64,000 nucleotides of DNA. Source: Leptospira bandrabouensis. GTDB lineage: Bacteria; Spirochaetota; Leptospiria; Leptospirales; Leptospiraceae. The notes below the pieces were generated by a model. It made no database searches and was not told the origin of the DNA. It saw only the letters and a list, made by a program, of their open reading frames with translations. A program made the position numbers and the translations under genes. This document shows, one piece after another, positions 38,096 to 47,020 of this stretch; position 1 is the first letter of the stretch; each line of letters opens with the position of its first letter. The stretch is taken from contig NZ_RQHT01000014.1 in the NCBI RefSeq assembly GCF_004770905.1, positions 1,178,001-1,242,000 on the forward strand, written 5' to 3'.

Positions 38096-39456
38096 TCCAA
38101 AACTAAAGTAATTTCCACCCTGCGGTTTTTATGACGGTTTTCTTCACTGTCATTGGGGGCAATTGGTAGATCGTCTGCATAACCTTTAAAGGAGATATGT
38201 TTTTCATCCATTTTATGATTATCAACTAGCGAATGTAAGACGGACTTTGCTCTATCTTCAGAGAGTTTCCTGTTGTATTCTTTTTTTCCGATATTGTCTG
38301 TATGACCCGATACTCTAATTTCTCTATCTGGATATTTTTTAAGAATTTCTGCAATTTTTGCGACTGCGGTTTCTGCATCAGGTTTTAATTTGCTATCATT
38401 AAAATCAAAAAGAATAGAATCCAAAGAGAATACAATTCCATCCTCGGAAGTACGAACAGAAACCGGAAGTTTCTCGAGAGAAGAATCTTTTTCGGGTCTA
38501 GGAATTTCACCAGTATCCGTAATCCTTCCTAAGTTTTTTCCATTCGGTTCTTTATCATTGTTATGATCTTTGATACGATCACCTAACTTTGACCCATTCG
38601 GATCACCAGTATATCCCACAATTAAATCACCAAGGATATCTTCTCGAATGGATTCTTTATCTTTTGTATTGATTTGGTTACGTAGAAAATATATTCCTTT
38701 GATATGAAAGTTTGCTTCCTGTACAGTTCCGTTTGGATAAATAAAAGTATAAGATAATTTTACTTCTTTAAACTCGGGAACACCGCGGGTAGCATTAAAA
38801 AAAACAGTCCCCGAAGCAAAACCGAAAATTTTGTAGGGAACGTTCGGAACCATTTTTTCCCCGTCAGGTTTTGAATAAAAGATGGGGTAGGTATAAGTGA
38901 TTTTTTCACAATTCCCTTTGTAATTTCCTTCCGACCAAGGAAAAATTCCTTGGAAGGTATATTCGGGAATCACTTTGACACGAATGCGTTCAGAATTAAA
39001 GTCAAAGGATTCTTCGGCCGGGAGTTTCCAAACATCAGAAACAGAAACTGGTGTTTCCGGAAAACTCGGAAAACTACGGAGGTTTGGCATTGTAAATTCG
39101 TTGGGAACTTCATAACGGCCATTACGAAAAAGAGTAAAGTCCGAAGTAAATTCTTTATCCTTCCAAAAAGGGCCAGAAGTTTTTCCATAACGAATATAGG
39201 TATCAAACCAAGAATTCACCAAACAAGAGTCAGGTGTGCATTTTTTCGGTTTCATGACCACTCTGTTTTTATCTTCTCGTTCTACCGTTTTTGCACCGAC
39301 ACGAAAAAAAACGTTATGGTATTCGTTTAACTCCAATACTTGATTTTCTTTCCATTTCCATTGAAAGCTGGTTTTCTCAGTAGGAACAGGGGTCGAACCT
39401 TCTAAGGTTAGAAATATTACAAAACAAAGTAAAATCAATCGGTAGGGAGTTTTCAC
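38092..39456 (-). CDS. OmpA-family protein with C-terminal peptidoglycan-binding domain
   Basis: 454 residues from a GTG at 39456, which gives a clean signal peptide (MKTPYRLILLCFVIFLTLEG). An ATG at 39564 would lie almost on the divergent PstS-like start and lengthens the signal oddly. The C-terminal domain (about 345-454) is OmpA-like: FDFNDSKLKPDAE, VSGHTDNIGKKEYNRKLSEDRA and NRRVEI, which bind peptidoglycan. The N-terminal ~300 residues are beta-rich and unrecognised. It probably links the outer membrane or periplasm to the cell wall. Confidence 0.85.
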   Translation of the reverse strand: MKTPYRLILLCFVIFLTLEGSTPVPTEKTSFQWKWKENQVLELNEYHNVFFRVGAKTVEREDKNRVVMKPKKCTPDSCLVNSWFDTYIRYGKTSGPFWKDKEFTSDFTLFRNGRYEVPNEFTMPNLRSFPSFPETPVSVSDVWKLPAEESFDFNSERIRVKVIPEYTFQGIFPWSEGNYKGNCEKITYTYPIFYSKPDGEKMVPNVPYKIFGFASGTVFFNATRGVPEFKEVKLSYTFIYPNGTVQEANFHIKGIYFLRNQINTKDKESIREDILGDLIVGYTGDPNGSKLGDRIKDHNNDKEPNGKNLGRITDTGEIPRPEKDSSLEKLPVSVRTSEDGIVFSLDSILFDFNDSKLKPDAETAVAKIAEILKKYPDREIRVSGHTDNIGKKEYNRKLSEDRAKSVLHSLVDNHKMDEKHISFKGYADDLPIAPNDSEENRHKNRRVEITLVLD

Positions 39457-39562
39457 AAAACAAAGATCGGGGTATTTTTTGAAAAACTGATAGGGGAAAT
39501 GGAAAAAACTAGCGGTTTTTGCGATTGACGAAGGATGGATTTTTGGCTTTACCTGAATTACC

Positions 39563-40474
39563 ATGAAAAACCTTTCCCTGCTTTTTTACATTTTGATTAC
39601 AATTAACTTTGTCGCTTGTAAGGAAAAACAAACCTTAAAAGTGGCAGGTTCAGAAACCATGAACAGTATGATGCGTTATTTAGGAGCTGAATACGAAAAA
39701 GTAAATTCTAATGTTCGTGTAACAGTTGAAGGTGGAGGATCCGAATCGGGAATTGACAGACTACGAAAAGGTGAGATCGATATGGCAGTTTCCTCACGCG
39801 ACTTAAACCAAGCTGAATTTGATGATCTTCGCAAAACTGGCAACTTAGAAAAAGTAAGATTGGCTTACGATGGAGTGGCTCTTGTTGTGAATCCAAAGAA
39901 TGTTGTAACCAAACTCAATCTAATGCAAACCTCCGATATCTTTTCTGGCAAAATTAAAAACTGGAAGGAAGTGGGTGGAGCGGATGCTCCCATTTCGATT
40001 GTGATTCGTAACGATAAATCCGGAACCCAAGACTACTTTCAAAACCATATCCTCAAACGAAAAGATTTGGGACTTAGCGAGTTTAATGAATATAAAACCA
40101 ATGTTTTTTCTAAAGAAGCTAAAATAGTAAAAGATAATGCGGAAATGTCTAAATATATCCAAGAAAATCCAAATAGCATTGGTTATATGGGTATGGGATC
40201 TGCTCTTGTTGAAAACAAAGACAAACTTAAGGCTTTGGATTATGCTAAAACCATAAAAGATCCTTATGTTGCCCCTTCGGTACGTAATGTTTATGATAGA
40301 AAATATAAATTAGCTCGTGAGTTATTTATCATTTATAAAACAGACCAAGGTGATAAAATTGATGCGTTTGTTACTTTCCTTACCAGTGAACAAGGTCAAG
40401 TTGCTGTTTTACAATCGGGATATTTAAGAGCATCACTTCCAGAAGTGGAAGTCTCTGCAGAGCCAGTAAAGTAA
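39563..40474 (+). CDS. PstS-like phosphate-binding lipoprotein
   Basis: 303 residues. Signal peptide with lipobox FVAC (Cys19). The binding-protein fold has the PstS features AGSETMNSMMRYLGAEYE, VTVEGGGSESGIDRL, DMAVSSRDL, GTQDYFQNHIL and NPNSIGYMGMG. The family binds phosphate for the PstCAB transporter; no pstC, pstA or pstB is in this window. It may also act as a stand-alone sensor. The divergent gene starts 106 bp away. Confidence 0.88.
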   Translation: MKNLSLLFYILITINFVACKEKQTLKVAGSETMNSMMRYLGAEYEKVNSNVRVTVEGGGSESGIDRLRKGEIDMAVSSRDLNQAEFDDLRKTGNLEKVRLAYDGVALVVNPKNVVTKLNLMQTSDIFSGKIKNWKEVGGADAPISIVIRNDKSGTQDYFQNHILKRKDLGLSEFNEYKTNVFSKEAKIVKDNAEMSKYIQENPNSIGYMGMGSALVENKDKLKALDYAKTIKDPYVAPSVRNVYDRKYKLARELFIIYKTDQGDKIDAFVTFLTSEQGQVAVLQSGYLRASLPEVEVSAEPVK

Positions 40475-40562
40475 AAACGTTTTTCGAGTTAAATACATAA
40501 ATATTACTTAGAGAGTATTCCGTTTTAAATTTAGAACTACAAACTTTCTTTGTTTGTGCTTC

Positions 40563-41160
40563 TTAGTAAACTAAAACTCTATGATTCATTCGGTCAGCTA
40601 TGTATAGTTGGCCGGATTTGTTGAAAAAAATTCCAGTAGGGGAATATAGACTTTTAGGTCCAATGACTCCTGCATTACAACTTCCTCCATTGTAAAATCT
40701 GGTTGTCCGTACACTCTAGAAGAAATATTTATGTTAGGTGGATAGTATTGGACGCGGTTTACACCGGAAATATAAACTGCTCCATTGGAATCGGTAACCA
40801 CTCCATAAGGAGAACTTAGGTTTTGGTTCGATGCAACGGCACTGATTGCACAAGCCCCTGTATTATAAGTAGATGCGCAGGTAAATGACCCGTATTGTCC
40901 ATAGACCATGGTTGCACTTGTATCTACAACTTGGAGTGTGATTGTAAAAGTGCCATATCCGGGATTACTTCTTGTAATGGTAATTGGTGTAGAATCGGTG
41001 ATTGCAGTAGTAGTTACTTTAATTTCTCCTGAATATGAATCCAAACTAAGTCCAACAGGCAAGGTTCCCTGAACCGAATAACTAAAATTTTAATACGGTT
41101 GTGGCAGTCGTATTGGTTTTAGCAATGAAATTTAGCATTGAATTCTAAATAAAAAATTAC
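40563..41160 (-). pseudogene. NHL/beta-propeller repeat protein, truncated and frameshifted
   Basis: The minus strand reads QGTLPVGLSLDSYSGEIKV (Ig-like domain) and then NHL-type repeats (LSSPYGVVTDSNGAVYISGV). At about 40686-40693 the frame breaks. Past it, another frame gives GSCNAGVIGPKSLYSPTGI and GQLYIADRMNHRVLVY to a stop at 40563-40565. A further frame change lies near 41085, before NFIAKTNTTATTVLKF. There is no intact start. This would have been an extracellular beta-propeller protein. The gene-free stretch to 41529 holds only the GC-rich block at 41320. Confidence 0.6.
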
Positions 41161-41319
41161 CAAACATTCTTTCAAAAGGTAAATTTGGGGAATTCCTTAA
41201 AAAGATTCTGATACGCCACCTCATGAAGTCATAATAGGAATGGATTCTTCTTTTCTAAATTAAACCAACCGGTCTTATCTTTAGTTTATGCAACCTGTTT
41301 CTCTGGCAACCAATCCCAG

Positions 41320-41460
41320 CGCCAGGGATCCGAAGGGCTTGGTCTCACCTGACAAAGGTGAGACGGTAGCGTAAGCGCACCCCGGAGTGAGCCCGGTCGG
41401 GTTAGATTTGGATTTTTGCCATCTAACCCATGCGAGGCGCCCGAGTGGGTCATTTACTCA
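41320..41460. repeat. GC-rich structured intergenic block with two strong hairpins
   Basis: TCTCACCT-GACAA-AGGTGAGA at 41343-41363 (8-bp perfect stem) and GGGTTAGAT / ATCTAACCC at 41399-41429 (9-bp perfect stem). It contains TGCGAGGCGCCC at 41431-41442, whose exact reverse complement occurs at 50212-50223. No gene is supported here. Confidence 0.5.
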
Positions 41461-41529
41461 TTGGGGTATTCATTTTCTTAACTTTTGTTTGCTGAAAAAA
41501 CAGGCGAATTGGAAAGGGAATGGATTATT

Positions 41530-42051
41530 CTAAAGAGTAGAATCCGTTCCTTCTAATTTTGCCACATAAGGAAGATTGCGATATCTGCCTTTGTAGTCCA
41601 AACCATAACCCACAAGGAATTCATCTTCGATGATAAAACCTGGATAGTGGACAGGAATGTGTGGATTGGCTTTGGATTTTTTCCAAAAGAGGGCCGCCAC
41701 TTTTAAGTCTTTGGGATTTTGTTTTCCTACTTCTTCCAAAAGGTATTCTAAGGTTTGGCCTGTATCTACGATGTCTTCCACTAGAAGGACAGATTTATTT
41801 TTGACTGAATGTTTGAGCTCTTTGGTGATTTTTAAATCTCCAGAAGTTGTTCCATCGCCGTAAGAGGAGGCAGCCATAAAGTCTACCTCGTGGGGAATGG
41901 CAATGCTGCGACAAAGATCGGCGGTAAAAATAAATCCACCGTTTAAGATTCCAATGACAACTAAGTCTTTGCTTAAAAAATCGCGAGATATCTCTCTTGC
42001 GAGCTCATCAACACGTTGGTGGATTCTTTCTTCTGAATATAAAGGTTTCAT
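41530..42051 (-). CDS. hpt: hypoxanthine phosphoribosyltransferase
   Basis: 173 residues from the ATG at 42051, which overlaps the stop of the sixA-like gene by 4 bp. Alternatives upstream read through that gene. The PRPP-binding motif SVLLVEDIVDTGQTLEYL is intact, with the typical ILNGGFIFTADL loop near the N-terminus. It salvages hypoxanthine or guanine to IMP or GMP in the cytoplasm. Coupled to the histidine phosphatase gene. Confidence 0.92.
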   Translation of the reverse strand: MKPLYSEERIHQRVDELAREISRDFLSKDLVVIGILNGGFIFTADLCRSIAIPHEVDFMAASSYGDGTTSGDLKITKELKHSVKNKSVLLVEDIVDTGQTLEYLLEEVGKQNPKDLKVAALFWKKSKANPHIPVHYPGFIIEDEFLVGYGLDYKGRYRNLPYVAKLEGTDSTL

Positions 42052-42560
42052 TCTTTGCCTATTTGCCCAGGGATCCAGAAAACTGCCAATTGGCAACTGC
42101 CCCAAGTTATATCTTTCCATGAATCTCCAGAAAAACTCAAGCCGAGAAATGAGGCCGTTGGAAATTTCTGAAATCTAGATGTGTCCGTTTCTCCAAAGAG
42201 AAGGGAACTTCCTAAATCCTCTAATCCAGGATTGTGTCCGACTAGGCAGACGGAACGTACGGAAGAGGACAAACCATGTAATAAAAAAAGGAGGTCTTCT
42301 TTGTCCGCATCATAAATGGCCTCACGTAATTCTGGTTTGGGAAAACGAAGGATTTCTTTGCGTAGTGAGGTGTAAGTTTTTTGGGTTCGTTCGGCAGGGG
42401 AAACCAAACATTGGTCAAATTCAAAACGACTTTCTTTTAAATATTCTCGTAAGGCTTTCGATTGTTCCTTTCCACGACGAGAAAGTGTCCGTTCCAAATC
42501 AGAATCATAAGGTTCGTCCCATTCCGATTTGGCATGACGGAGTAAATAGATATGTTTCAT
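42048..42560 (-). CDS. SixA-type phosphohistidine phosphatase
   Basis: 170 residues. The catalytic block YLLRHAKSEWDEP has the RHG-type His9. The DQCLVSPAERTQKTYTSL region and the GHNPGLEDL loop with the second His are present. In E. coli SixA dephosphorylates histidine-phosphotransfer domains; here it could act on the hybrid kinase that lies about 0.6 kb away, but that is inference. The gene overlaps hpt by 4 bp and starts 46 bp after the stop of the response-regulator gene on the same strand. Confidence 0.85.
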   Translation of the reverse strand: MKHIYLLRHAKSEWDEPYDSDLERTLSRRGKEQSKALREYLKESRFEFDQCLVSPAERTQKTYTSLRKEILRFPKPELREAIYDADKEDLLFLLHGLSSSVRSVCLVGHNPGLEDLGSSLLFGETDTSRFQKFPTASFLGLSFSGDSWKDITWGSCQLAVFWIPGQIGKE

Positions 42561-42605
42561 ACTAATAGTTTAGTCGAAACCAAAGATTAGAAAATCACGA
42601 AATGG

Positions 42606-43202
42606 CTATTTTTGTATTTCTTTTTCGTATTTGGAAATGAGCTCGTTATTGTTTTTACAGGAGAATTTGGTCCTCATCTGGTTGAGATGGTATTCCACTG
42701 TTTTTCTAGACTTTTGGATACGATCTGCAACTTCATTTTGTGACAGCCCTTGTACGAGTAGATTTAGAATTTCCATTTGAAAAGCAGAGAAAGGAAGTTG
42801 GACTTTGCTCACACCTTCGGAAACAAAGGACCCACCTTTCATCACAAGTTCGATGACTTCAGGAAGTTTGGAAATTGGGTCAGACTTTAGCATATAGCCG
42901 TCTGCCTTTGCTTTTAATGCATCTTCCACATAAACCCGGCTTCCATGTAAAGAAAAGATAATGACTTTTGTAGGTTGGTGTTTTTCTTTAATCTCACGTA
43001 ATACATCGATTCCATTCCGATCTGGTAAATCGATGTCTAAAACTAAAAGATCAATGGGATTCGATTCTAAAAAATGAAACAAATCAGCGGCTGTTCGAAA
43101 TTCTCCGGCAAGAGAAAAGAAAGGATTGGATTTCAGGATAGATATGATTCCTTCAGTGACAACGGAATGATCTTCTAAGATGGCAATTTTTACGGATTCC
43201 AC
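42606..43202 (-). CDS. NarL/LuxR-type response regulator
   Basis: 198 residues from a GTG at 43202. The receiver domain has the phospho-acceptor Asp56 in LLVLDIDLPDRNG and a conserved Lys near residue 105. The C-terminal HTH reads GLSQNEVADRIQKSRKTVEY. It would bind DNA after phosphorylation. It is divergent from a hybrid histidine kinase with only 6 bp between the starts. The pair is probably one signalling unit, though the kinase also carries its own receiver. Confidence 0.9.
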   Translation of the reverse strand: MESVKIAILEDHSVVTEGIISILKSNPFFSLAGEFRTAADLFHFLESNPIDLLVLDIDLPDRNGIDVLREIKEKHQPTKVIIFSLHGSRVYVEDALKAKADGYMLKSDPISKLPEVIELVMKGGSFVSEGVSKVQLPFSAFQMEILNLLVQGLSQNEVADRIQKSRKTVEYHLNQMRTKFSCKNNNELISKYEKEIQK

Positions 43203-43208
43203 AGCCTT

Positions 43209-45641
43209 ATGATTCTCAGCGCATTCTTCTCATCCATCCAAAAATATTTTTCATGCTTACTTATTTTTTGTAGATATCCCTTAATTTTGGGTCTTATGTT
43301 CCTTGGCACCACCTCTTGCCGGTTTGATGCCTATCCAACCTTACTCGCAAAAGATGGTGTTGTCGATGTTCAAACTGTCGATTTTTCAGGGGAAACGATA
43401 AACCTCACAGGAAAATGGGAATTTTATTGGAATGAATTCTTGGATCCAAAAGGGAATTCTCCCGAACATAAATCCTATCTAAGTGTGGGAGTTCCTTGGT
43501 TTTCACAGGAAAATGAGGATGGTGAAGAGTATCCTAGTTTTGGATTTGGAACTTACCGCCTAACGGTTATTTTGCCAAATTCGGATTCGAATGAGGAGCC
43601 GTTTGCACTTTCCGTTCCCGCATTACATAGTGCTTATAAAATTTTTGTCAATGGTGAATTGGTAGCAGAGAATGGAACCACTTCAACCACTCAGGAATTC
43701 CACCGTCCTTCCTTTCATACAAAAATCATTCCTCTCATGGTTGTTTCTAATAAGTTAGATTTAGTCATTCATATCTCAAATTTTTCGCATAAGTATGCTG
43801 GCATTCATGGCCTCATTCGTTTGGGTAAATTACAAAACATCATTCATATCTGGAATGTGAATTTTACAATGTCATGGATCATTATGATCTTTATGACGTT
43901 TTTGGCCATTTATCATGCGTTAGTGTTTTTTATTAATCGATCCGAAAAAAATGCACTTCGAATGTCTTTTGTTTATTTAGGAATTTTAATTCTTTCTTCC
44001 ACTTTGATGGAGACTCGAATTTTATATAATTTATTGTCTGATGAATTTAGTATTCCTTTGTTTCGATTTTCTCGCATCGGTTTTGTATTGGTTTTGTACT
44101 TTGGTGGTTATATTGTTCTGAACATGCCTCAAATGCGTTTTTTTAAACGTATGTTGATCTTTCTAAAAATCTATGCATTGATTTTTCTCTTTGTTGTTAT
44201 GTTTACGCCAGTTTCACATCTCGCAGATATTTCTTTTTGTTTTGAAATCCTATCAGGTGCTTTTGTAATTTTAGGGCTTTTGTCTGTGTCTCTTGCCTTA
44301 TACTTTCATAGAAAGGAAAGTAGGTTGTATTTTTTCAGTTTGTTACTAGCTATCATTGGCGGCCTTATCGATATACTTTTGATTGCCAATCCAACATTTG
44401 GATATAGACCTTTGGGTCTTGTCTCTTTATATTTGTTTATTTTTCCACAAACATTAGGTGTAACTTTTGGCCTTGTTCGTGTATACAAACGATCCGAATC
44501 TTTATCAAAAGAATTATACAAAAGAAAGGAAGCTCTCGAAAAAAAAGTAAAAGCTCGCACTTTAGAATTGGAAAAAGCGAATCGTTGGAAAGCAAACTTT
44601 GTTTCTCTAATTTCGCATGACTTACGTTCGCCTCTCAATAGTGTGAATCAAATTTTGGATGTGATTGATTTTAGTTTTAGCGAAACCACAGCAGAGGAAA
44701 AAAAGAAATTTTTAGAAATTTGTAAAACTGGTGTGACTCAATCCCTACGAATGTTAGAGCAATTACTGGATGTAAGTCGGTTTGATGCCTTCGGTACCAA
44801 ACTCATCCAATCTCAGTTTTGTGTGAACGAATTACTGAATGAAATAATCGAATCGGTCGAACCACTGGCCACACTCAAAGGAATTCGCATCCAAAAAGAG
44901 ACTCCCATCCAAGCGGAAATCATTGCCGATCGTACTTTGATCGGAGAGGTGTTTAAAAATATTCTTACCAATTCTATCAAATATTCCTACCTGAATTCAG
45001 AAGTTTGGATAGGTCTTTCTTATAAGGGAAAATGGTTATCTGTGGAAATCCGAGATCGGGGATTGGGTATGAGCGAAGAACAAATCCATCGACTTACAGG
45101 AGAAGAAACAATCAAAAGTTTGCCAGGAACTGCGGGTGAACGCGGAACAGGTCTTGGTTTGCAATTATGTAACAATATTTTAGAAGCTCATTTTGGCAAA
45201 CTTCGAATCAAATCTGTATTAGGTGTTGGTTCCTCTTTTGAAATTTCGTTATCAAAAAGTACAAAGTCGGTTCTTCTCGTAGATGATTCTGGAAATTTTA
45301 GATCGGATCTAGCGGAGGTTATGCGAAGAAATCAATGGATAGTCATTGAAGCGGGGAATGGAGAAGAAGCATTATCGCATTTATCAAGGATTACACCATC
45401 GCTAATTATTACCGATTTACATATGCCAGGAATGAATGGAATTTCTTTGATCCATGAGTGGGAAGGGCGTCGTCACACGAACCAAAAAATTCCGATCATT
45501 TTGATTAGTTCGGATGCTCCTCTTTCCGGTGGTGATAAATTTTTGGAAGAGGAAGGATTAGAAACGATAGTATCTGCATATTTATCGAAAATGTATAAGG
45601 CAGAGGATCTCTGCCAACAAATAGAATCGATTTTAGAGTAA
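43209..45641 (+). CDS. hybrid histidine kinase with 7TMR-DISM sensor
   Basis: 810 residues. The N-terminal extracellular beta domain (about 40-200: LTGKWEFYWNEFLDP) and seven membrane helices (about 220-410) form a 7TMR-DISM sensor. A coiled linker leads to the dimerisation domain with His470 in LISHDLRSPLN, an ATPase domain with N and G boxes (FKNILTNSIKYSY, GLGLQLCNNI), and a C-terminal receiver with Asp736 in IITDLHMPGMNG. The 7TMR-DISM family often senses carbohydrate-type ligands. It lies 6 bp from the divergent response regulator. The start could also be a later in-frame Met (residue 30). Confidence 0.9.
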   Translation: MILSAFFSSIQKYFSCLLIFCRYPLILGLMFLGTTSCRFDAYPTLLAKDGVVDVQTVDFSGETINLTGKWEFYWNEFLDPKGNSPEHKSYLSVGVPWFSQENEDGEEYPSFGFGTYRLTVILPNSDSNEEPFALSVPALHSAYKIFVNGELVAENGTTSTTQEFHRPSFHTKIIPLMVVSNKLDLVIHISNFSHKYAGIHGLIRLGKLQNIIHIWNVNFTMSWIIMIFMTFLAIYHALVFFINRSEKNALRMSFVYLGILILSSTLMETRILYNLLSDEFSIPLFRFSRIGFVLVLYFGGYIVLNMPQMRFFKRMLIFLKIYALIFLFVVMFTPVSHLADISFCFEILSGAFVILGLLSVSLALYFHRKESRLYFFSLLLAIIGGLIDILLIANPTFGYRPLGLVSLYLFIFPQTLGVTFGLVRVYKRSESLSKELYKRKEALEKKVKARTLELEKANRWKANFVSLISHDLRSPLNSVNQILDVIDFSFSETTAEEKKKFLEICKTGVTQSLRMLEQLLDVSRFDAFGTKLIQSQFCVNELLNEIIESVEPLATLKGIRIQKETPIQAEIIADRTLIGEVFKNILTNSIKYSYLNSEVWIGLSYKGKWLSVEIRDRGLGMSEEQIHRLTGEETIKSLPGTAGERGTGLGLQLCNNILEAHFGKLRIKSVLGVGSSFEISLSKSTKSVLLVDDSGNFRSDLAEVMRRNQWIVIEAGNGEEALSHLSRITPSLIITDLHMPGMNGISLIHEWEGRRHTNQKIPIILISSDAPLSGGDKFLEEEGLETIVSAYLSKMYKAEDLCQQIESILE

Positions 45642-46205
45642 CACTCGTTCCATGTGATTTTTGATATGAAGGCTATGTGCCACTTCGTATTCTTCTTTTG
45701 TGAGTTCCCCATAAGCAAAATGAGGCCTAAGGGAAGATTCTTTGGCTTTGGAAAAATCATCAATGGCTTGGATCAGTCTTTTGATTCCTGCCTTTAGTTC
45801 GGTATCATTGGAAATATCTTCCGCGCCAGGAATGGGTTCTTCTAATCCGTGATTCATTTTATTTTTAAAAGCAAAAACTGAAAAGGCAATTTTGCCAACA
45901 GAACCTCGGAATAGTGCCGATTTCATTTCAGGATAACCTTTCAAAGAATACTCAATACTTTGTGCACAGTGAGTAAAAACTTTTCCTGGACTCCAATTAC
46001 CTGCCAACTGAATTCCCTTTGGGTATGATTGTAAACTAACAAGTAACGTACGGAAATCGGAAAGATCTTCCGCTTCTAACCAAGGAGATTCTTTTGAGTT
46101 CTCCGAGGAAACTTTTTCATCTTCGGGTTTGGATTCACTTCGCAGTGGAAGTTGGAGAACTGTATACAATAAAGCGGATCGTTTGATAAACTCTTTTCGT
46201 TTCAT
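45633..46205 (-). CDS. DUF1569 (DinB-like) protein with Tat-like leader
   Basis: 190 residues. The first 40 residues (KRKEFIKRSALLYT) resemble a twin-arginine or signal leader with a polar linker. GNWSPGKVFTHCAQSIEYSL and HSLHIKNHMERVLL fit DUF1569, a DinB-like four-helix fold with metal-binding His. No activity is known for the family. The stop overlaps the kinase gene by 9 bp on the opposite strand. Confidence 0.7.
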   Translation of the reverse strand: MKRKEFIKRSALLYTVLQLPLRSESKPEDEKVSSENSKESPWLEAEDLSDFRTLLVSLQSYPKGIQLAGNWSPGKVFTHCAQSIEYSLKGYPEMKSALFRGSVGKIAFSVFAFKNKMNHGLEEPIPGAEDISNDTELKAGIKRLIQAIDDFSKAKESSLRPHFAYGELTKEEYEVAHSLHIKNHMERVLL

Positions 46206-46231
46206 TAGAATTTTCCTTATAATCTTATAAT

Positions 46232-46951
46232 TTATTTTTTTTCAGGTTTGGATCGGAGTTTCATATTTAGAAACTCTACTATCACAGAAAAACACATAGC
46301 AAAGTAAATATAACCTTTTGGAATATGAAGTTCTAATCCTTCTCCGAGAAGGGCAACCCCAATCAATATTAAAAAACTAAGAGCAAGGATTTTGATGGTT
46401 GGATGGCTGTCTACGAAATCAGAAATTTTCCCACTGGATAACAACATAAATCCCACAGATAAGATCACTGCAGCGATCATCACACCTAACTGGTCAGTCA
46501 TCCCGACTGCCGTAATGACTGAATCTAAAGAGAAAATAATATCCAAAATCATGATTTGTACAATGACTTTGGTAAAGGAAACTTTTTTGCCGGATTCTTC
46601 ACCTAACTCTGGTTCTCCTTCCAGTTTGTGATGGATTTCCGTAGTTGACTTGGCAATGAGAAAGAGTCCTCCTAAAATCAAAATGATATCACGGCCACTG
46701 ATAGAATGGTTTAAGATCGTAAAAATAGGTGTTGTGAGTTTCATAATGAAAGAAAGGGAAAATAACAAAAGAATTCGAGTTAACATAGCCAGTAAAAGAC
46801 CCAATTGTCTTGCTGACTTTTGTTTGGTTTTAGGTAACCGCGAAGATAGGATGGATATAAAAATAATGTTATCAATGCCTAGGACAATTTCCAAAGCAGT
46901 TAATGTAAAGAGGGCAAGCCACATTGTGGGATCAGAAAGAATTTCTATCAT
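46232..46951 (-). CDS. TerC-family membrane protein
   Basis: 239 residues from the ATG at 46951 (MIEILSDPTMWLALF); a TTG at 46963 adds four residues. TerC signatures: LEIVLGIDNIIFISIL near the N-terminus and IIFSLDSVITAVGM in the middle, each with an acidic membrane residue. About seven to eight helices. The family is linked to metal-ion (Mn/tellurite) efflux. It lies 26 bp upstream of the DUF1569 gene on the same strand. Confidence 0.88.
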   Translation of the reverse strand: MIEILSDPTMWLALFTLTALEIVLGIDNIIFISILSSRLPKTKQKSARQLGLLLAMLTRILLLFSLSFIMKLTTPIFTILNHSISGRDIILILGGLFLIAKSTTEIHHKLEGEPELGEESGKKVSFTKVIVQIMILDIIFSLDSVITAVGMTDQLGVMIAAVILSVGFMLLSSGKISDFVDSHPTIKILALSFLILIGVALLGEGLELHIPKGYIYFAMCFSVIVEFLNMKLRSKPEKK

Positions 46952-47020
46952 TACCTGTCCCAAACTGTTCGAAGGAAAACTAGAATCAATCGAATTCTTG
47001 AGTTTAAGAATTCCATCTTG

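Noticed and set aside
41320..41460. tRNA gene or riboswitch
   Set aside because: No cloverleaf, anticodon or T-loop pattern is seen.
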